A DNA stretch of 64,000 bases from Oceaniferula flava (GCF_016811075.1 NZ_JAFBGL010000003.1:1-64000), one strand, 5' to 3'. Positions 34,051 to 43,002 are shown, counted from the stretch's first letter. Notes: a model not told the origin generated them from the sequence alone. Made by a program: numbers and translations.

Positions 34051-37000
34051 TTATCTCTCGAAATCGGATAGATGCTTACCCGCGCTCTGCAAGCCCTCTT
34101 CGCACATGCGGTCGATTAACGTCAATGCCCGCTTTCTTAGGGGCTGGGTTTCAAGTTGAGAGTAGGCGCGAAAGGCGAGCTTTCCGACGGTTGTTTCGTC
34201 TGCTGCCATCGACGTTCTGATGTCCTTTGCTTTGTCGGCACATTTTGTGACGAAGGTATCGCAAACATCCAGAATCGTTTCGGGCACACGCTGCCGTGTG
34301 TCGTTAAGCGCGTGCAACAGATAGGTTGGTATTTCAGCGAAGGCTTTGCTTTCTAAAAAGGAGTCAATGAGAGCCTCATAGTCCCCGAGTGGAAGGTCTG
34401 GCTGTTTCCATAAATGCCTAAAGCAGTCAGCTGCGGCACGCCGAACGTCGGAGTCATCATCGTTAAAGAAGCGGATCAGCGCGGCTTCGCACCAGGGTTG
34501 ACAATCTGCGTGATTGAGATTTTGGCTAGCCACCTCAGTAGCCCCGAGTCGGCACGCGGAGTCGCCCGACATGGCCGTCTCCGAAAGGTCATTGAGTTCT
34601 GGGTGGTGGAGACGCGACAAGCAGGCTAGCCGGCCACCGGCTTGAAGAACTTCCTTTATTTCGGAAAGAAGCATCCGGTCAATAATCGAGCGGAAATCCT
34701 CGATATGATTTTGCAAGCCGCGAGCAAGAAAGTCCTCGACATAGAGAGTGTCCAGAAGTTTATCGTCGGACTCCAGAAGATCTTTGAAATGAGTAATTGC
34801 CCACGGCTCATCGTGAACTGCGGCAGCCGCAAGTGTTGAAATCATACAGGCTCGGACAGATAAGCTTGTGTCAAGCAAGCAGGACTCGATAGTTGTTTGG
34901 AAAATATTCAAATAGGCTTCATCGGAAAAAATAAGATCTCGAATGGCACCTACTGCATGACCTCGGACTGTATTGATGCCGTGTGTGACGGGATCATGAT
35001 CATAGTTAGTATCCGCCTCGGAATGGGGATATTCCGTCGTCATTCGCTGAATAAAATGAATTGTATCGTCAGGAAGTGCCATATCTTCGATAGACGCGAG
35101 GAGATCCAGCGCAGCCATTAGGCACGCGGGTTCATCCAAACCGAAAACACACCGGGCTACTTGGATCTTCAGCTCTGAGTCTGCATCTGCACCTTTGAGT
35201 CCGTAAAGCGCATTCATGAAGTAACTTGGGTTGGTTCCCGTTGGAAGTTGGAGAATCAACATAGCAAATCGTATGGGCTCCTTCTTGATGAATTTTTTGA
35301 GCATTCCTGCGAGTTCAGAAGCTCCGCCTCTTTCTGGATTCTTATCGCTGTAGTGCCAGCGGTCCGACTCATGTTTTGCAATGGCCTGTAACCATTGTTC
35401 ATCCGTCATATGCTCCGCAGCTTCCGCAGGGATTGGTGATTTAACGCTATAGGCGCGAACCTCGCTAGGAGTGCTCGAAATAACACCGAACTTTCGTTGC
35501 CATTCGGCCAAGCGCCTCTTTGTGCTATTTTGACACCTATTTGAATCTAGTGCGGATGCCAATGAGTAGGCAGAGTAACCTCGACGTCGAAACCCTTCCT
35601 TCGATCGTTCAAAGGCGGTATTGTAATCAATTATGATCTCTTCAAGGCGGCGGAAACTTGGATCCGAGCAGTGTGGTGAACACTTTTTGATTAGGTTTAT
35701 TGTGGACCAAAATGGGCTTCCATGCACGCCACAATAGATACGTTCTGGTTCATCCACGAGGAGTGTAATTGCTAGATCGGAATATATTGTCGGTGCTGCG
35801 GTATATGCGCTTAGGAGCAGTTGATTCCCAATACAGAGCTGGCTTCCACTCAACAGGTCGATAAATGGTTGTAGCTCTTCTGGGTGACTGTTACCGAGAG
35901 ATTCGATGGCGATTTCGCAGCCTCTTGGGAACGCCTCGGTCATCCCGATATGACCTCCAGTAAATCGCAATGGCCAGACTGCGTTTGAGCGGAAACTTCG
36001 AGTATCATCCTCATTTACGAACGCTTCTGCTGCGTTGAGCATGGCTGGGAGCACCTGTTCCAAAAATCCTTTGGGATTCCCTCTGGCACTTTGCAAGATA
36101 TAGTCGACTCCAAATTGATCATCTAAGTTAGGTCTCTTTCCTTCGCTTTGGGAGGCTTGCGCTAGTGCAACTTTTCTATTCAACCAATGTGCAGCAACCT
36201 CTGCGCACCACATTGGCTGCTTTTCCGCAAGTCCATGAAGGAGGCTCCAAAAGGTGCTATTTACTGCGATGGGCTCTCGCGCATCGTCAAGCGTTCCATC
36301 GTCGAGTAGGCGCAGAAAAAGTTCAAAAAATAGGCGGCTTTCTCCAAGATCCGCCCATTGCATGATGAAGCGGAGTCGATTATCCCAATCTTCGCCCCTT
36401 CCAACAAAAGGTTCGAGTAACTCAGCTACACGGTCGCTATGAAATCTCATCTGACCTCTCATGTACCACGCCATGCTGTTCTCCAAGGATTCGTCACCAG
36501 AATGGAGCCAACGTTCGATATGCCCGCCCTCGTCAGCTAATCCGAACAATGAACTTGAACCGAAAAAGGCATCCCAGGCGCGTGAAGCCGTCTTGTTCTC
36601 GCTGCGGTCAGTGAGGAGGAATCCAAACACTCCCCTTAAAAAGGTTAGCCATCTCGGGCGCTGTTTAGGTCGTTGAGTGCTCTCACGGCGGTAGGCTAAC
36701 TCTGTTTCCAACAGCGGCATAAGTAGATTTAACTCCTCACAGTGAGGGTCGGTAAATGCCGCTACTAGTTCGAGCACGAGCAGCTTTAAATGTGGCCGGA
36801 TTTTCTGGCTCTCCAGAGCTCGCTGAACATTGCGCAAATACCGAGGAAAGTCATCCTCGCGGAGATACACGAGTAACTGACGCAGTTGAGCTCGGCGAAA
36901 TAACTCTTGGTCGTCTGCTTCGAGGAATTTTACAAACTCTGTTGAAGAAAGAGCAGCTTGGCGGGCGAAACAATAGTCAAAAAAACTTTCATGCCCGAAT

Positions 37001-38628
37001 CCATATCTTTGTCCGTCGAAGGTCAGGACTCCTTCAGAAACCATCGCTGCCAGTAATGCAGGAGGGTAATCGTCCATTCGTGATTTAGGGGCGGATAGCT
37101 CCTGTCGCTCGCTCATTTCGTTGGTGAGTTTCGATAGGGTCTGCGTCCACTGCTCAGCATTTTCTGGACAGCGACGAGAGACTTCACGGCGCTTGTAATC
37201 CCAATATGTATCCAGTAGCTCTTTCTGCGTAACAAAGGCTGCTTGATGATCGTTTGCCAGACCTGAATCTACGAACAATGCAAGATTCTGTGGCAGGTGA
37301 AGTAGCTCTAGCTGTTTTGCGGAAAGTCGGCTCGGATCCCCACCTTCTTTAATTACAATACTTTTGACCTCCTCCTCTGAAAAGGGACCGATGCTGACAG
37401 GTCTTTCATTGATCGGTAGCAAGCGGAGTATTCGGCTATCATTCTGAAAATCGAATTCCCGACAGGCAGTGACGAAGTGAATTTGCCGAGTTCCGCGAAG
37501 GCCCCGGATTTCGTCAGCTAAAGCAGCGACTACTTCAAAAAAATCGGGATTCCTTCCAGAGGTCGAACTGACAAAATCAAGCTGATCGATAACAAGAACG
37601 ACTGCGTGATCTGGGTGACATTGCGAGAGGACAACTGCTGGAGACTCTGGTAGACCAAGCTCCTTGCCAAGAGATTCGGTCGAGGCCACGGGTTCGACCC
37701 TATCCAAGCGAAAGGCGAGCACCGGAACACCTTTGGCTGCCAAACCGTTAACTACCTGAAGTAAACCTGCGCTTTTTCCACCTCCCGCTGGACTGGTAAT
37801 TAGAGTGTCGGTCGAGTGTTCGCTATCGCATATCTTCTGCACGATGTCGGAGCAGATTTGGCGGGGAATACTCTCTCTACGAATGAGCTTTGACTTTTGC
37901 CCTGCGACATAAGTTTCTGTGATACCTTGGACAAAATCCATGAGCTCGGCGCTCACTTGCAAAGAACGAGGTTTGATTCCGTGTGGAGACTCAAGATGTT
38001 GTATAATATCTTGAGCTGTTAGTTTTTTGTGGATGCTCTTCGTGTAGAGATTACTCAATACTGAAAGCACGCTCTGCGGCGCCCCAGTGAACGATGCGTT
38101 GAATACAGGAAGCAGTAGCGCCTCAATCGTTGACTCACGTCCCCCCTCGACCCTGACTTTGCGCAAGAATTCAAAGCAGCGCTCAGCTTCGGCGTAGCCG
38201 AGATGTTTGTGGAGTTCATTAAAATGCTTTTTCCAGTTTTTGGCTGCGAGAAACTTATTTTCAAACTCTAACCAGTCTATTGCCGCACGTGCGTTTTCAG
38301 TGAGGCCTCTGAGTTCTGGGGCGTCGCTAATCGAAACAAAAACGCAAGACTCGCCAGCATCGATTCGTTGTTTGAAGAAGCTAATGATTCCTTCCTTATG
38401 GAGTAGTTGGATTGACCACGTTTTTTGGCCAAGTATCTGTCGCTTGGCTTGCCAGTGTTCATGAACTTCAGCTTTTTCCAAATAGAACTCTGCGCCATCG
38501 GTTCCAGGTTCTTCAATACGGATGGCATCGGCTTGTCCTCCAATCACGGAAGCCATTCCGACAACGCCCCAAAGCGTCTCGTGGTTGTTGCCTGCTTTGT
38601 CCGCAGGGCCGCCAGGTAATGTACTCAT
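34051..38628 (-). CDS. Giant STAND NTPase with nuclease-like N-terminus, candidate antiphage defence protein
   Basis: The 1525-residue protein starts MSTLPGGPADKAGNNHETLW. Residues about 14-210 look like a Cap4/DUF4297-type PD-(D/E)xK nuclease: IRIEEPGTDGAEFYLE then HEHWQAKRQ, with Asp44, Glu47 and Gln60-x-Lys62 as a likely metal site. Residues about 255-480 form a STAND-type NTPase: Walker A SPAGGGKS (279-286), Walker B VVLVIDQLD (Asp348, Asp351) and FVTACREFDF. YGFGHESFFDYCFARQAAL near 570 is the end-of-NTPase winged-helix motif seen in STAND proteins. The remaining 900 residues are helical with HEAT-like repeats (SDVRRAAADCFRHLW; SLSVRACMISTL). This plan, nuclease effector, STAND switch, long sensor, is that of Avs antiphage proteins. 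The gene stands alone, is more AT-rich than its neighbours and is flanked by repeats and gene fragments. The domain plan is well supported; the defence role is inferred. Confidence 0.8.
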   Translation of the reverse strand: MSTLPGGPADKAGNNHETLWGVVGMASVIGGQADAIRIEEPGTDGAEFYLEKAEVHEHWQAKRQILGQKTWSIQLLHKEGIISFFKQRIDAGESCVFVSISDAPELRGLTENARAAIDWLEFENKFLAAKNWKKHFNELHKHLGYAEAERCFEFLRKVRVEGGRESTIEALLLPVFNASFTGAPQSVLSVLSNLYTKSIHKKLTAQDIIQHLESPHGIKPRSLQVSAELMDFVQGITETYVAGQKSKLIRRESIPRQICSDIVQKICDSEHSTDTLITSPAGGGKSAGLLQVVNGLAAKGVPVLAFRLDRVEPVASTESLGKELGLPESPAVVLSQCHPDHAVVLVIDQLDFVSSTSGRNPDFFEVVAALADEIRGLRGTRQIHFVTACREFDFQNDSRILRLLPINERPVSIGPFSEEEVKSIVIKEGGDPSRLSAKQLELLHLPQNLALFVDSGLANDHQAAFVTQKELLDTYWDYKRREVSRRCPENAEQWTQTLSKLTNEMSERQELSAPKSRMDDYPPALLAAMVSEGVLTFDGQRYGFGHESFFDYCFARQAALSSTEFVKFLEADDQELFRRAQLRQLLVYLREDDFPRYLRNVQRALESQKIRPHLKLLVLELVAAFTDPHCEELNLLMPLLETELAYRRESTQRPKQRPRWLTFLRGVFGFLLTDRSENKTASRAWDAFFGSSSLFGLADEGGHIERWLHSGDESLENSMAWYMRGQMRFHSDRVAELLEPFVGRGEDWDNRLRFIMQWADLGESRLFFELFLRLLDDGTLDDAREPIAVNSTFWSLLHGLAEKQPMWCAEVAAHWLNRKVALAQASQSEGKRPNLDDQFGVDYILQSARGNPKGFLEQVLPAMLNAAEAFVNEDDTRSFRSNAVWPLRFTGGHIGMTEAFPRGCEIAIESLGNSHPEELQPFIDLLSGSQLCIGNQLLLSAYTAAPTIYSDLAITLLVDEPERIYCGVHGSPFWSTINLIKKCSPHCSDPSFRRLEEIIIDYNTAFERSKEGFRRRGYSAYSLASALDSNRCQNSTKRRLAEWQRKFGVISSTPSEVRAYSVKSPIPAEAAEHMTDEQWLQAIAKHESDRWHYSDKNPERGGASELAGMLKKFIKKEPIRFAMLILQLPTGTNPSYFMNALYGLKGADADSELKIQVARCVFGLDEPACLMAALDLLASIEDMALPDDTIHFIQRMTTEYPHSEADTNYDHDPVTHGINTVRGHAVGAIRDLIFSDEAYLNIFQTTIESCLLDTSLSVRACMISTLAAAAVHDEPWAITHFKDLLESDDKLLDTLYVEDFLARGLQNHIEDFRSIIDRMLLSEIKEVLQAGGRLACLSRLHHPELNDLSETAMSGDSACRLGATEVASQNLNHADCQPWCEAALIRFFNDDDSDVRRAAADCFRHLWKQPDLPLGDYEALIDSFLESKAFAEIPTYLLHALNDTRQRVPETILDVCDTFVTKCADKAKDIRTSMAADETTVGKLAFRAYSQLETQPLRKRALTLIDRMCEEGLQSAGKHLSDFER

Positions 38629-39071
38629 TTTATGATGATTATGCGTAGGCTTTGGAAACTCTGCTTTGAGCAACAGAACTCTGAAAAATCTGTATACTGG
38701 GGCTGTAGAATTTCCGGTCTTGAGAGACCAGATCCGGCTGGAGGAATAGCGGAAAACAGTTTAGATGTGGTGTGGAGGTTTTGGTTGTCGAATCTTTGGT
38801 CAATCCACATATCATCGCTCAAATGAGCGCCGATGAATAAGCGATAACCGGATTCCAAGGTGCTCAAGGCGGTCACATAAATAACAAGAAATTGATCAAG
38901 AAACAAGAGTAAGGGGATTATTGTAATAAGGGGTCTTCTACATCCAAAAGCGTTGCCCTGTGGAATGATACAATATGGTGTTTTTTTGTGAAACAATGGT
39001 TGTTGCAAGCACCATCAGCGTCACTAATGGTGAGAGGTTTGGCCCTTAGTTATTCAGAAACAGCTAGTTGT

Positions 39072-39093
39072 GATAGTATCATATAATACTATC
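39072..39093. promoter_or_regulatory. 22-base inverted repeat, possible operator
   Basis: GATAGTAT and ATACTATC flank CATATA. The AT-rich perfect 8-bp arms look like a regulator site, about 445 bases upstream of the STAND gene start. There is no T-run, so it is not a terminator. Confidence 0.35.
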
Positions 39094-39156
39094 GCTGGAT
39101 GACGTAACCTTTTTCAATTACGCCAAAGATGCTTAGCGACGAGAGTGTTTAAATGC

Positions 39157-39239
39157 CCGTAGCGAAGTTTTTGCAGACTTCGACGGTTCACGCTTCGGTG
39201 GGCCTTGCACGCACGAAGGATGCAAATCCTTCGCTACGG
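39157..39239. repeat. 83-base inverted-repeat element (CCGTAGCGAAG ends)
   Basis: CCGTAGCGAAG (39157-39167) is repeated inverted as CTTCGCTACGG (39229-39239), with GAAGGATGCAAATCCTTC forming an inner hairpin near the right arm. It resembles dispersed REP- or MITE-like intergenic elements and lies beside the SCO1 fragment. I see one copy in the window. Confidence 0.6.
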
Positions 39240-39264
39240 AAGCTTCGCTTGGTAGGGAGGGGCG

Positions 39265-39399
39265 TTAGCGAGTTGCTTTCGTGATGGCTTCTACGCTGTC
39301 AGCCGCGTCAGCACCTAGTCCTTCCTGGCGGTAGATGATTTCGCCGTTGGGGTTGAGGATGGTGATGACGTTGGAGTGGGCGAAGTCTTTGGCGATGAT
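39265..39399 (-). pseudogene. SCO1/SenC C-terminal fragment
   Basis: The minus-strand frame ending at 39265 reads IAKDFAHSNVITILNPNGE followed by IIYRQEGLGADAADSVEAIT. This is the C-terminal end of SCO1/SenC copper chaperones, including the copper-binding His. Upstream of 39399 the frame no longer resembles SCO and the CxxxC part is absent, so only about 45 residues remain. SCO proteins help assemble haem-copper oxidases, and the cbb3 cluster starts 0.6 kb away, so this is probably what is left of a real local gene cut by rearrangement. Confidence 0.7.
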
Positions 39400-39422
39400 T
39401 GAACGAGGGAGGGGATTCGCGC

Positions 39423-39471
39423 TTTACTCTGTGCCCTTATAACTAGGAGAGTGACCTGATTACAGAGTAAA
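39423..39471. promoter_or_regulatory. 10-bp inverted repeat upstream of the Rrf2 gene
   Basis: TTTACTCTGT (39423-39432) and ACAGAGTAAA (39462-39471) are perfect inverted copies 29 bases apart, 85 bases before the Rrf2 start. They could be paired operator half-sites for autoregulation, or the footprint of an insertion. Confidence 0.35.
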
Positions 39472-39555
39472 ACATGTTTTATTCTTTAATTGCTGTGAAG
39501 GGAGGTTTGACGGACACTTCGCCCGCCTTGATAGACAGGTAAAAGGTGTCAGATC

Positions 39556-40005
39556 ATGATCCAGATAGGAAAAACCGCGCAGAATGCGATCTCCGTGATG
39601 AGCTACCTCACGGAGTGTCAGCGTGATGAACTGGGGCCGGTGAATTCGCAGCAAGCGGCTGATGCGCGCGGGATTTCGAAGGCACTGGCGGCTAAAATTC
39701 TCACCACGCTTTCCCAGGCCGGGTATATCAAAGGGTCGACTGGTCCGGGGGGAGGATATGTTTTGGCCCAAGAGCCATCGTCGATTTCCTTAGCGAACGT
39801 GGTGATGTGCTTTGAGGTGCAGAATAAGGAAATGATGTGTCCGTTTGGCGAAGGCTGGTGTGGCACGTATAAAAAATGCCCGCTGCACGATGAAATTTTC
39901 CGCCTCAAAGACGAGGTGCAGGAATTTCTCAATGAAAACGATTTTGGAGGTTTCTCCGAACCGGGCGTGACCTCAAAACGGACCGAAGAGAATCGGTTAA
40001 AATAA
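39556..40005 (+). CDS. Rrf2-family regulator with cysteine cluster
   Basis: The 149-residue protein MIQIGKTAQNAISVMSYL has the Rrf2 winged helix (SQQAADARGISKALAAKIL; AGYIKGSTGPGGGYVLA). A cluster-binding segment MMCPFGEGWCGTYKKCPLHDEI, with three Cys, fits Fe-S sensing. It differs from the NsrR-like protein at 30229. It is convergent with the cbb3 operon end, which ends 12 bases away, and may sense iron-sulfur status, NO or redox state for the oxidase genes (inferred). Confidence 0.87.
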   Translation: MIQIGKTAQNAISVMSYLTECQRDELGPVNSQQAADARGISKALAAKILTTLSQAGYIKGSTGPGGGYVLAQEPSSISLANVVMCFEVQNKEMMCPFGEGWCGTYKKCPLHDEIFRLKDEVQEFLNENDFGGFSEPGVTSKRTEENRLK

Positions 40006-40016
40006 GCCGACGACGA

Positions 40017-40766
40017 TCAGTGGCAGCAGCTGGGGAGCTCGGCTTTCGCGGGCTCTGGAGCAGCTTCAGTGCTGGGTTGTTCCGTGGGCGCGGCGGTGGC
40101 GCTGGGGATCAGAGGGATGGTATCGTGCAGTCGCCAAGCCATCATCAAGGCGGCGGCGAGGGCCAAGCCTTTGCGACAGCGGGCCATCCAACGGGTGCCG
40201 AGTTTCATTTGCAACTTATGAAAACCTAACTGAGTGGCCCAGAGTAAGGGCACGGTTCCCAATCCAAAGGCGAGGGCAAACTCGGCGCCTTTGATCGCCG
40301 AGCCGGTGGCAAAGCAGGCGGCAAAAAACAGGTAGAGTGGGGTGCAGGGAAGCAGGGGCGTGGCGAGGCCCATCACCAGTGAGCCGCGTGTGGCGGATAT
40401 ACGCATCGCCTTGAACCGTAGCCGCGCAGTGAAACGATTGAAAAAGGCGGGGCGGGGGATTTTTTTCTCCAAGCCAAACGCAATGGCCACGAAGACCAGC
40501 ACCATGAACCAGGGCAGCACCACGGCCGGGGAGTTGAAAAATCCAATCAACACCTGGTCGCCCACGGCACCAAAGATGGCTCCCAGCGACGAGTAAGAAA
40601 CCAGCCGGCCGCCGTGGTAAGCGATGGCTGATTGCATGCGACTGTTTTCATCTTTTTTCAGCGCAGTCAGCGAGCAGGCAATCGGGCCGCACATGCCGGC
40701 GCAGTGAATGCTGGTGATCAAGCCGGCGACAAAAGCCACCGCGGGTGTGTTGATATTCTCGATCAT
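40017..40766 (-). CDS. SafE/TauE-like membrane protein of the cbb3 cluster
   Basis: The 249-residue protein belongs to the DsbD-like 'sulfite exporter TauE/SafE' group often found with ccoG and ccoS. About six helices are present, with cysteine motifs SIHCAGMCGPIACSL near the N-terminus and TPLLPCTPLYLF in the middle; the C-terminus ends in CCH, a possible copper site. In cbb3 operons such proteins are thought to help copper or haem delivery (inferred). Its start overlaps the preceding gene by four bases. Confidence 0.82.
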   Translation of the reverse strand: MIENINTPAVAFVAGLITSIHCAGMCGPIACSLTALKKDENSRMQSAIAYHGGRLVSYSSLGAIFGAVGDQVLIGFFNSPAVVLPWFMVLVFVAIAFGLEKKIPRPAFFNRFTARLRFKAMRISATRGSLVMGLATPLLPCTPLYLFFAACFATGSAIKGAEFALAFGLGTVPLLWATQLGFHKLQMKLGTRWMARCRKGLALAAALMMAWRLHDTIPLIPSATAAPTEQPSTEAAPEPAKAELPSCCH

Positions 40767-40966
40767 GGCTTGGGCTGGGGATCGGTGTTGTTTGGCTGGG
40801 CGGCAGCAGCTTCCTTTTGCTTGCGGATGTGCAGTTCGGCTTCCTCCGGAGTCATCCGTTCACCTTGTCGGTTTCCGAGAATAATGAAGGTGGTCCAGAC
40901 GGCGATGATGACGATGTAGAGGAAAACAAGAATCAGCCACGGGCGTTTTTTAGGGAGTTGAATCAT
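40763..40966 (-). CDS. Small single-helix protein in the cbb3 operon
   Basis: The 67-residue product has one hydrophobic helix (about 10-30, WLILVFLYIVIIAVWTTFI) followed by a charged tail rich in Glu, Lys, Ala and Pro. It overlaps ccoG and the SafE-like gene by four bases on each side, which argues for tight coupling and a real gene. The place resembles that of FixH/CcoH, but it is far shorter and I cannot assign it. Confidence 0.75.
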   Translation of the reverse strand: MIQLPKKRPWLILVFLYIVIIAVWTTFIILGNRQGERMTPEEAELHIRKQKEAAAAQPNNTDPQPKP

Positions 40967-42384
40967 GGCGATGCAGGTTGGTTCAGAGAGCTTTTGTAGA
41001 GCGTGGCATTGGGGCCTTGGAAACTTTCTTTGAGCTCAATGGTGGACTGATCGTTTTCTGATTTCACTTCGATGATGAAGTCGAACGGGCCATCGTAATC
41101 TTGCGCGGGGGCGAGCACGACCAGGTTGTATGTTTTTTCCTCGAGCGGCTCTAACACGATGTGTTCGGTGGTGCCGCTGGTTTCCACCCACTCAGGGGCT
41201 TCGAGCAGCTTGATCGAAAATTCCGCATCCACGGAGCGTTTGTTGAACAAGTGGATCTGATAGATATTGCGAACTCCGGTGGCATCTTTCTGAAATGGCA
41301 CACCGCGCATCTTGTTGACCTGAGCGTTGAAGGGGCGGGCTTTCTGATAGACGGTCACCGCAAAGGCGCTGGCTCCCACCATCATCAGGGCGCAGTAGGC
41401 AAAGATGCGTGGGCGGAGGATGCGGCGCGGTTTTTGTTTCAGACCGTTATCCGAATCGTAGCGAATCAGCCCGGCTTTGCGATCGAGCTTGGTCATGATG
41501 TCATTGCAGGCGTCAATGCATGCGGCACAGCCGATGCATTCCATCTGCAGCCCTTCGCGGATGTCGATGCCGGTGGGGCAGACGTTGACGCAGCGTCGGC
41601 AGTCGATGCAATCGCCCGCATTGGGGTCACTGGCTTTACCGCGAGGTTCGCCGCGGATTTCATCGTAGCCGATGATCATGGTGTTGTCGTCCGAGAGGGC
41701 CGACTGGATCCGTCCGTAGGGGCAGACCACGATGCAGAACTGTTCGCGGAACCAGGCGAAGCAGAAGTAGAGCACGAAGGTGAGGAAGACGACCACGCCA
41801 AAGGAAAGTGCGTGCTCGCTGGGGCCGCTCTGGATGTTCTGATATAATCCGGGGAGCGAGACGAAGTAGGAAATAAAGATGTGCGCGATCAGTGTGGCGC
41901 AAAGCAAGAACAGGGAGTGCTTGACGATGCGTTTCAGGATTTTGCTAGCACTAAGTGGTGCGGCCTGAAGACGTTTTCGAGCGGGCGCGTCGCCATCGAT
42001 CAGGCGCTCGATACGCCGAAACACATGATCGAGGAAGACGGTGTAGGGGCAGGTCCAGCCACACCAGATACGCCCTAACAAAGATGTGATAAAAAACAGC
42101 GTGAAGCCCAAGCCGGAGATCAGGAAGAAGAGCACCCAGAGATCCTGCACCCCGATGGTGATACCGATCAGGTGGAAACGGCGGTTTGCTGTATCGAGAA
42201 AAACTGCCGGATTTCCTCCGATCTTGATCCACGGCAGCGCCGCGTAAATCAAGATCAGCAGGGCGCCGGTGACTCGGCGCCAGAAGGTGTATTTACCACT
42301 AACATCGGCAGGATGCAGGGTGTAGTGCGACCCGTCACGGTTGATGCTGGTGACGGAGTCGAGGTTAGGCTGTTTTTTGCTCAC
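40963..42384 (-). CDS. ccoG: Cytochrome c oxidase accessory protein CcoG
   Basis: CcoG (RdxA/FixG) is a membrane ferredoxin that reduces Cu(II) for cbb3 assembly. The 473-residue protein has five to six helices (LLGRIWCGWTCPYTVFLDH), two 4Fe-4S motifs (CIDCRRCVNVCPTGID and CIGCAACIDACNDIM) and a C-terminal Ig-like FixG domain (VRNIYQIHLFNKRSVDAEF). It follows ccoP by 36 bases. Confidence 0.96.
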   Translation of the reverse strand: MSKKQPNLDSVTSINRDGSHYTLHPADVSGKYTFWRRVTGALLILIYAALPWIKIGGNPAVFLDTANRRFHLIGITIGVQDLWVLFFLISGLGFTLFFITSLLGRIWCGWTCPYTVFLDHVFRRIERLIDGDAPARKRLQAAPLSASKILKRIVKHSLFLLCATLIAHIFISYFVSLPGLYQNIQSGPSEHALSFGVVVFLTFVLYFCFAWFREQFCIVVCPYGRIQSALSDDNTMIIGYDEIRGEPRGKASDPNAGDCIDCRRCVNVCPTGIDIREGLQMECIGCAACIDACNDIMTKLDRKAGLIRYDSDNGLKQKPRRILRPRIFAYCALMMVGASAFAVTVYQKARPFNAQVNKMRGVPFQKDATGVRNIYQIHLFNKRSVDAEFSIKLLEAPEWVETSGTTEHIVLEPLEEKTYNLVVLAPAQDYDGPFDFIIEVKSENDQSTIELKESFQGPNATLYKSSLNQPASP

Positions 42385-42420
42385 TATGGTGTGCTACCAC
42401 TGAGGGGTAGCTCTCGGTTA

Positions 42421-43002
42421 TTATTTTTCGATGTGGGGGTTTTGACTGATGAGATAGGCGGTGACTTTGGCGCATTTTTCCGGGCCGAGGGCATCTTTCC
42501 AAGGTGTCATTTTCTGACCATTGTAGCCTTGGGAATCGGCCGGTGTGCCATCGAGAACGATGTTCAGGATATCCATGGGCTGACTACCGTGGGCCCATTC
42601 AGCATCGACCAATGAACGTCCGATGCCGCCTTCCAAGGTGGCGCCGTGGCAGGCGATGCAGAACTGCTTGTAAACGTCCTCACCCTCTTTGGTGATGCTG
42701 TCTTCCTGGCTCCAGGTGAGCAGCACGGAGTCGTCGAGCTTGTCCATCATCGCTTCCAGTTCTTTCTTCTTGGCTGTTTCGATCACAGTCATGCGGGCAT
42801 TGATGCTCTCGACTTCGGTCGGCAACAGATCGGTGCTGTAGTAGATGAACCAGTAGCCGATGTAGAAAACAATGGCGCCATAGAAGCTGAACAACCACCA
42901 GTTAGGGAGTTTTTGGTCAAACTCCTGGATGCCATCGAACTCGTGTTCACGGAGGACGATTTCGTTTTTGCCAAGTTTTTTGGGTAGTTTTTCAGTGCTC
43001 AT
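42421..43002 (-). CDS. ccoP: cbb3 oxidase subunit III, mono-haem CcoP
   Basis: The 193-residue protein begins with the CcoP/FixP N-terminal part (EFDGIQEFDQKLPNWWLF and one transmembrane helix FYGAIVFYIGYWFIYY). It has one haem-c domain (QFCIACHGATLEGG; KMTPWKDALGPEK). Standard CcoP is about 300 residues with two haems; this one has a single CxxCH. The second haem domain is not present downstream. It overlaps ccoQ by eleven bases. Confidence 0.93.
   Translation of the reverse strand: MSTEKLPKKLGKNEIVLREHEFDGIQEFDQKLPNWWLFSFYGAIVFYIGYWFIYYSTDLLPTEVESINARMTVIETAKKKELEAMMDKLDDSVLLTWSQEDSITKEGEDVYKQFCIACHGATLEGGIGRSLVDAEWAHGSQPMDILNIVLDGTPADSQGYNGQKMTPWKDALGPEKCAKVTAYLISQNPHIEK

Larger units (their letters stand above)
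38629..39264. other. Gene-free leader region of the STAND gene with hairpins
   Basis: No supportable gene lies in these 636 bases. A 127-codon minus-strand frame (38625-39008) overlaps the STAND start and has no family. A hairpin GGTCT-TGAG-AGACC lies at 38716-38729 and CACCAT/ATGGTG arms at 39011-39033. This stretch should contain the STAND promoter, but I cannot place it. Confidence 0.5.

Noticed and set aside
38625-39008. 127-codon minus-strand frame ahead of the STAND gene
   Set aside because: It overlaps the STAND start, has no recognisable domain and is AT-rich leader-like sequence.
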